Assembly (NCBI GenBank): GCA_903921295.1
Contig: CAIXOZ010000094.1
Location: forward strand, 1-13,947
Source of the DNA: an uncultured cyanobacterium
GTDB lineage: Bacteria > Cyanobacteriota > Cyanobacteriia > PCC-6307 > Cyanobiaceae
Direction of reading: 5' to 3'
Length of the DNA stretch: 13,947 nucleotides
Shown: one piece after another, positions 11,756 through 13,947 of the stretch
How positions within the stretch are numbered: the first letter of the stretch is position 1
How the letters are laid out: each line of letters starts with the position of its first letter
Program-made: the position numbers and the translations under genes
Notes under the pieces: generated by a model
What the model was told of the DNA's origin: nothing
The model's database searches: none
What the model saw: only the letters and a program-made list of their open reading frames with translations

Positions 11756-13258
11756 TCAGCCCTGAACGGCGGGACGCTGGGATTCGGGCAGGAAGTAGAC
11801 CGTGCGGCGCAGCGGTGAGTAGCTCATCAACAGCCGCAGCAGAGCGCGGGTGCAGGTGAGCGCGGTGAACAGACTGAGCAGCAGACCGATCGCCAGGGTG
11901 ACAGCAAACCCCTTGACCAGACCGGTGCCGAGGGTGAACAGGGCCAGGCAGCTGATCAGGCCGGTGACATGGCCATCAAGGATCGAGGAGAAAGCGAGTG
12001 AGAAGCCGGTGTCGATCGAGCGGATCAGGGTGTTACCTGAACGCAACTCCTCCTTGATCCGCTCAAAGATCAGCACATTGGCATCCACGGCCATGCCGAT
12101 CGAGAGGATGAAGCCGGCGATGCCCGGCAGGGTCAGGGTCACGCCCACGGCGCTGTAAGCCGAGAGGTTGAACAGGGCATAAAGCGCCAGCGCCACCACC
12201 GAAGCGATGCCTGGAAGTCGATAGACCACCACCATGAACACCGCCACCAGGGCCAGGCCGGCGAGGGCGGCGCTGAGGCTGCGGCGGATGTTCTCGGCGC
12301 CGAGTGATGGGCCGACGGTGCGCTGTTCAATCACCTTGATCGGCAGGGGCAGTTTGCCGCCGGCAAGCTGTACTTCCAGCTCCCGGGCCTCATCAGCCGA
12401 GAACCGACCGGTGATCGTGGCGCCGCCGCCGGTGATGCCGGCAGGTTTGAACTCAGGGCCAACGCTGGCGTCGCTGATCGAGCGCCCATCGAGAATGATG
12501 CCCAGCAGGCGGTCGGTGCCAGCGATCGACTGGGTCAGCCTGGCAAACGCTTCGCCGCCGGACTGATTGAAGCCGAGCCCGACATTCCAGCTGTTGCCCG
12601 TCTGGTCCGGCTGGCGGCTGGCGCTGGTGAGATCACGGCCGGTGAGGGTGGCGGGTTCATAGAGATCAGCGATCCTGCGTTCGATCGCCTCCTGCAACAG
12701 TTCGAGCTTGCGCAGGCTGCTGGCATTGGCGGGGACAGTGACGCCCAAGCGCTTCAACTCGGCCTCGATGGTGTCCTCATCAAGGTTCTCCGCGGAGGTC
12801 GGCGCTGGTGTCACCGAACCGTCCTCGCTGATGACCGGTCGGCGCTGGGCGATCAGGGCCTTGACGAGATTCTTGAGTTTGAGAGCATTTTTCATCTCCT
12901 CAGCCGTGCCGGGGCGCTGGGCGCGGAATTCGAGCAGGGCGGTCTTGCCGAGCACCCGGGCCGCTTCGCTCGGATCCTGGGTGTCGGGCATCTGCAGCAT
13001 CAGCTGGTCATCGCCCACGGTCTGGAAGGTGGATTCAGCCACCCCGAGGCCGTTGATGCGGCGATCGAGCACCTCCTTCACCGCCTCGAGCTGCTCACGG
13101 GTGACCTGTCTGATCTCCCCGGAGGGCATCACCTGCAGGGTGAGCTGGCTGCCACCACGCAGATCGAGACCCAGTTTCGGTGGTGTGGTGAAGGAATACC
13201 AACCCGAGAGGATCGCGAGCACCACGATCACCGGGAACATCCATTGCTGACGAGCCAT
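11756..13258 (-). CDS. secD: Protein translocase subunit SecD
   Basis: SecD is the larger partner of SecF, and its head domain grips the emerging chain. The protein has 500 aa, somewhat longer than many bacterial homologues (often ~400-460) but below E. coli (615). Helix 1 is at about residues 7-23, followed by KLGLDLRGGSQLTLQV (28-43). The P1 base has VLDRRINGLGVAESTFQTVG and QLMLQMP. A middle insert rich in charged residues (about 140-220, including EDTIEAELKRLGVTVP) accounts for the length. The translocation block starts near residue 325, with IGMAVDANVLIFERIKEELR (387-406), TGFSLAFSSILDGHVTGLIS and GTGLVKGFAVTLAIGLL. The end, RTVYFLPESQRPAVQG, is cytoplasmic. The ATG at 13258 lies 2 nt after the pdhB stop. 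Confidence 0.96.
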   Translation of the reverse strand: MARQQWMFPVIVVLAILSGWYSFTTPPKLGLDLRGGSQLTLQVMPSGEIRQVTREQLEAVKEVLDRRINGLGVAESTFQTVGDDQLMLQMPDTQDPSEAARVLGKTALLEFRAQRPGTAEEMKNALKLKNLVKALIAQRRPVISEDGSVTPAPTSAENLDEDTIEAELKRLGVTVPANASSLRKLELLQEAIERRIADLYEPATLTGRDLTSASRQPDQTGNSWNVGLGFNQSGGEAFARLTQSIAGTDRLLGIILDGRSISDASVGPEFKPAGITGGGATITGRFSADEARELEVQLAGGKLPLPIKVIEQRTVGPSLGAENIRRSLSAALAGLALVAVFMVVVYRLPGIASVVALALYALFNLSAYSAVGVTLTLPGIAGFILSIGMAVDANVLIFERIKEELRSGNTLIRSIDTGFSLAFSSILDGHVTGLISCLALFTLGTGLVKGFAVTLAIGLLLSLFTALTCTRALLRLLMSYSPLRRTVYFLPESQRPAVQG

Positions 13259-13260
13259 GA

Positions 13261-13947
13261 TCAGAGCTGTCCTGCTGTCAGTTTCTTGGCGGCATCGACA
13301 ATCTGATGGGGCTGGATGATGGTGAGATTCTCAAGGTTGCCGTTGTAGGGCGTGGGGATGTCCTGCGAGGAGAGGCGCACCGGGCGGGCGTCGAGATCAT
13401 CGAAGCAATGCTCGGTGATCAGGGCGATCAGCTCAGCGCCGATACCACCGGTCTTCATGCACTCTTCCACCACGATCACCTTGTGGGTCTTGCGGATCGA
13501 GCGGGCGATGGTCTCCATATCGAACGGCTTCAGGCTGATCAGATCGATCAGTTCCACATCCACGCCCTCGGCCTCCAGCTGCTGCACAGCCTTGAGGCAG
13601 TGGTGACGCATGCGGGAATACGTGAGGATCGTCACGTCCTTGCCCTCACGCACCACATCGGCCTGATCGAGGGCGCAGACATACTCACCCTCAGGAATCT
13701 CTTCCGAGAGGTTGTACAGCAGCACATGCTCGAAGAAGAGCACGGGGTTGTTGTCGCGGATCGCAGCCTTCATCAGGCCCTTGGCATTGGTGGGCGTACT
13801 GACGGCCACGATCTTGATGCCCGGCACGGCGTGGAAGTAGGCCTCAAGACGCTGGCTGTGCTCAGCGCCGAGCTGGCGACCGACACCACCGGGGCCGCGC
13901 ACAACGGTGGGAATGGTGTAATTGCCGCCGCTGGTGTAGCGCAGCAT
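13261..13947 (-). CDS. pdhB: Pyruvate dehydrogenase E1 beta subunit, C-terminal 228 aa (5' end outside window)
   Basis: PdhB forms the alpha2beta2 E1 component that decarboxylates pyruvate with thiamine diphosphate and passes the acetyl group to E2, feeding acetyl-CoA synthesis. About 100 N-terminal residues, including much of the ThDP region, lie outside; full length is typically ~327 aa. Visible are GNYTIPTVVRGPGGVGRQLG and HSQRLEAYFHAVPGIKIVAV, then STPTNAKGLMKAAIRDNNPV, the C-terminal domain DVTILTYSRMRHHCLKAV, VELIDLISLKPFD, KTHKVIVVEECMKTGGIGAE and QDIPTPYNGNLENL. These match the transketolase beta and C-terminal domains of plastid/cyanobacterial type PdhB. The Met at the window edge is internal, not the start. 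The stop is 2 nt before secD, so pdhB leads or sits inside the operon. Confidence 0.95.
   Translation of the reverse strand: MLRYTSGGNYTIPTVVRGPGGVGRQLGAEHSQRLEAYFHAVPGIKIVAVSTPTNAKGLMKAAIRDNNPVLFFEHVLLYNLSEEIPEGEYVCALDQADVVREGKDVTILTYSRMRHHCLKAVQQLEAEGVDVELIDLISLKPFDMETIARSIRKTHKVIVVEECMKTGGIGAELIALITEHCFDDLDARPVRLSSQDIPTPYNGNLENLTIIQPHQIVDAAKKLTAGQL

Noticed and set aside
10996..11859. 287-aa plus-strand frame antisense to secF
   Set aside because: SecF is certain on the minus strand, and this frame is low-complexity Gly/Asp/Gln-rich sequence.
1..13947. CRISPR arrays, insertion sequences, prophage, toxin-antitoxin or defence islands
   Set aside because: No spaced direct repeats, transposase motifs, terminal inverted repeats or defence-type domains were seen. 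Gene content and composition are uniform and housekeeping-like.

Overview
The window is GC-rich, densely packed bacterial DNA from a cyanobacterium. The gene content is photosynthetic and cyanobacterial: an allophycocyanin beta-18 type phycobiliprotein (apcF), Psb28 of photosystem II, full-length Gun4 and an NtcA-type glnA promoter. The high GC, very short spacers and pdhB-secD-secF order fit a Synechococcus/Cyanobium-type picocyanobacterium. That lineage call is inference, since no rRNA is present. It reads as ordinary chromosome: I see no mobile element, tRNA, rRNA, CRISPR array or prophage.

Layout. (1) 1-1069, minus strand: the 5' part of a class V aminotransferase and apcF. (2) 1070-1368: the divergent apcF/glnA control region, with a perfect 7-bp inverted repeat, an NtcA box and a -10 element. 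(3) 1369-2787, plus: glnA, ending at a clear intrinsic terminator. (4) 2883-5674: five small or poorly known genes, namely a 99-aa Arg/Gln-rich protein (minus), a class I methyltransferase (plus), a two-part unknown protein (plus), a 103-aa protein (minus) and a DUF6439-like protein (plus). (5) 5662-6928, minus: gun4 followed by an RsbW-like HATPase protein. (6) 6927-10560, plus: mnmH, psb28 and two tandem AI-2E-family membrane proteins. (7) 10527-13947, minus: pdhB (5' end outside the window), secD, secF and a small two-helix membrane protein, tightly spaced.

How the parts relate. glnA carries the expected nitrogen-control promoter (GTT-N8-TAC, 23 bp, TACCTT). gun4 (Mg-chelatase activation) and psb28 (PSII assembly, linked to chlorophyll supply) flank mnmH, a tRNA 2-selenouridine synthase. 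The gun4 and mnmH start codons overlap within one CATG. The secD/secF pair appears to be co-transcribed with pdhB and a small membrane protein.

I found no clearly new multi-gene system. The best leads are a one-residue deletion in the metal-site loop of glutamine synthetase, the head-to-head gun4/mnmH start overlap, the small membrane protein coupled to secF, and the RsbW-like gene behind gun4.
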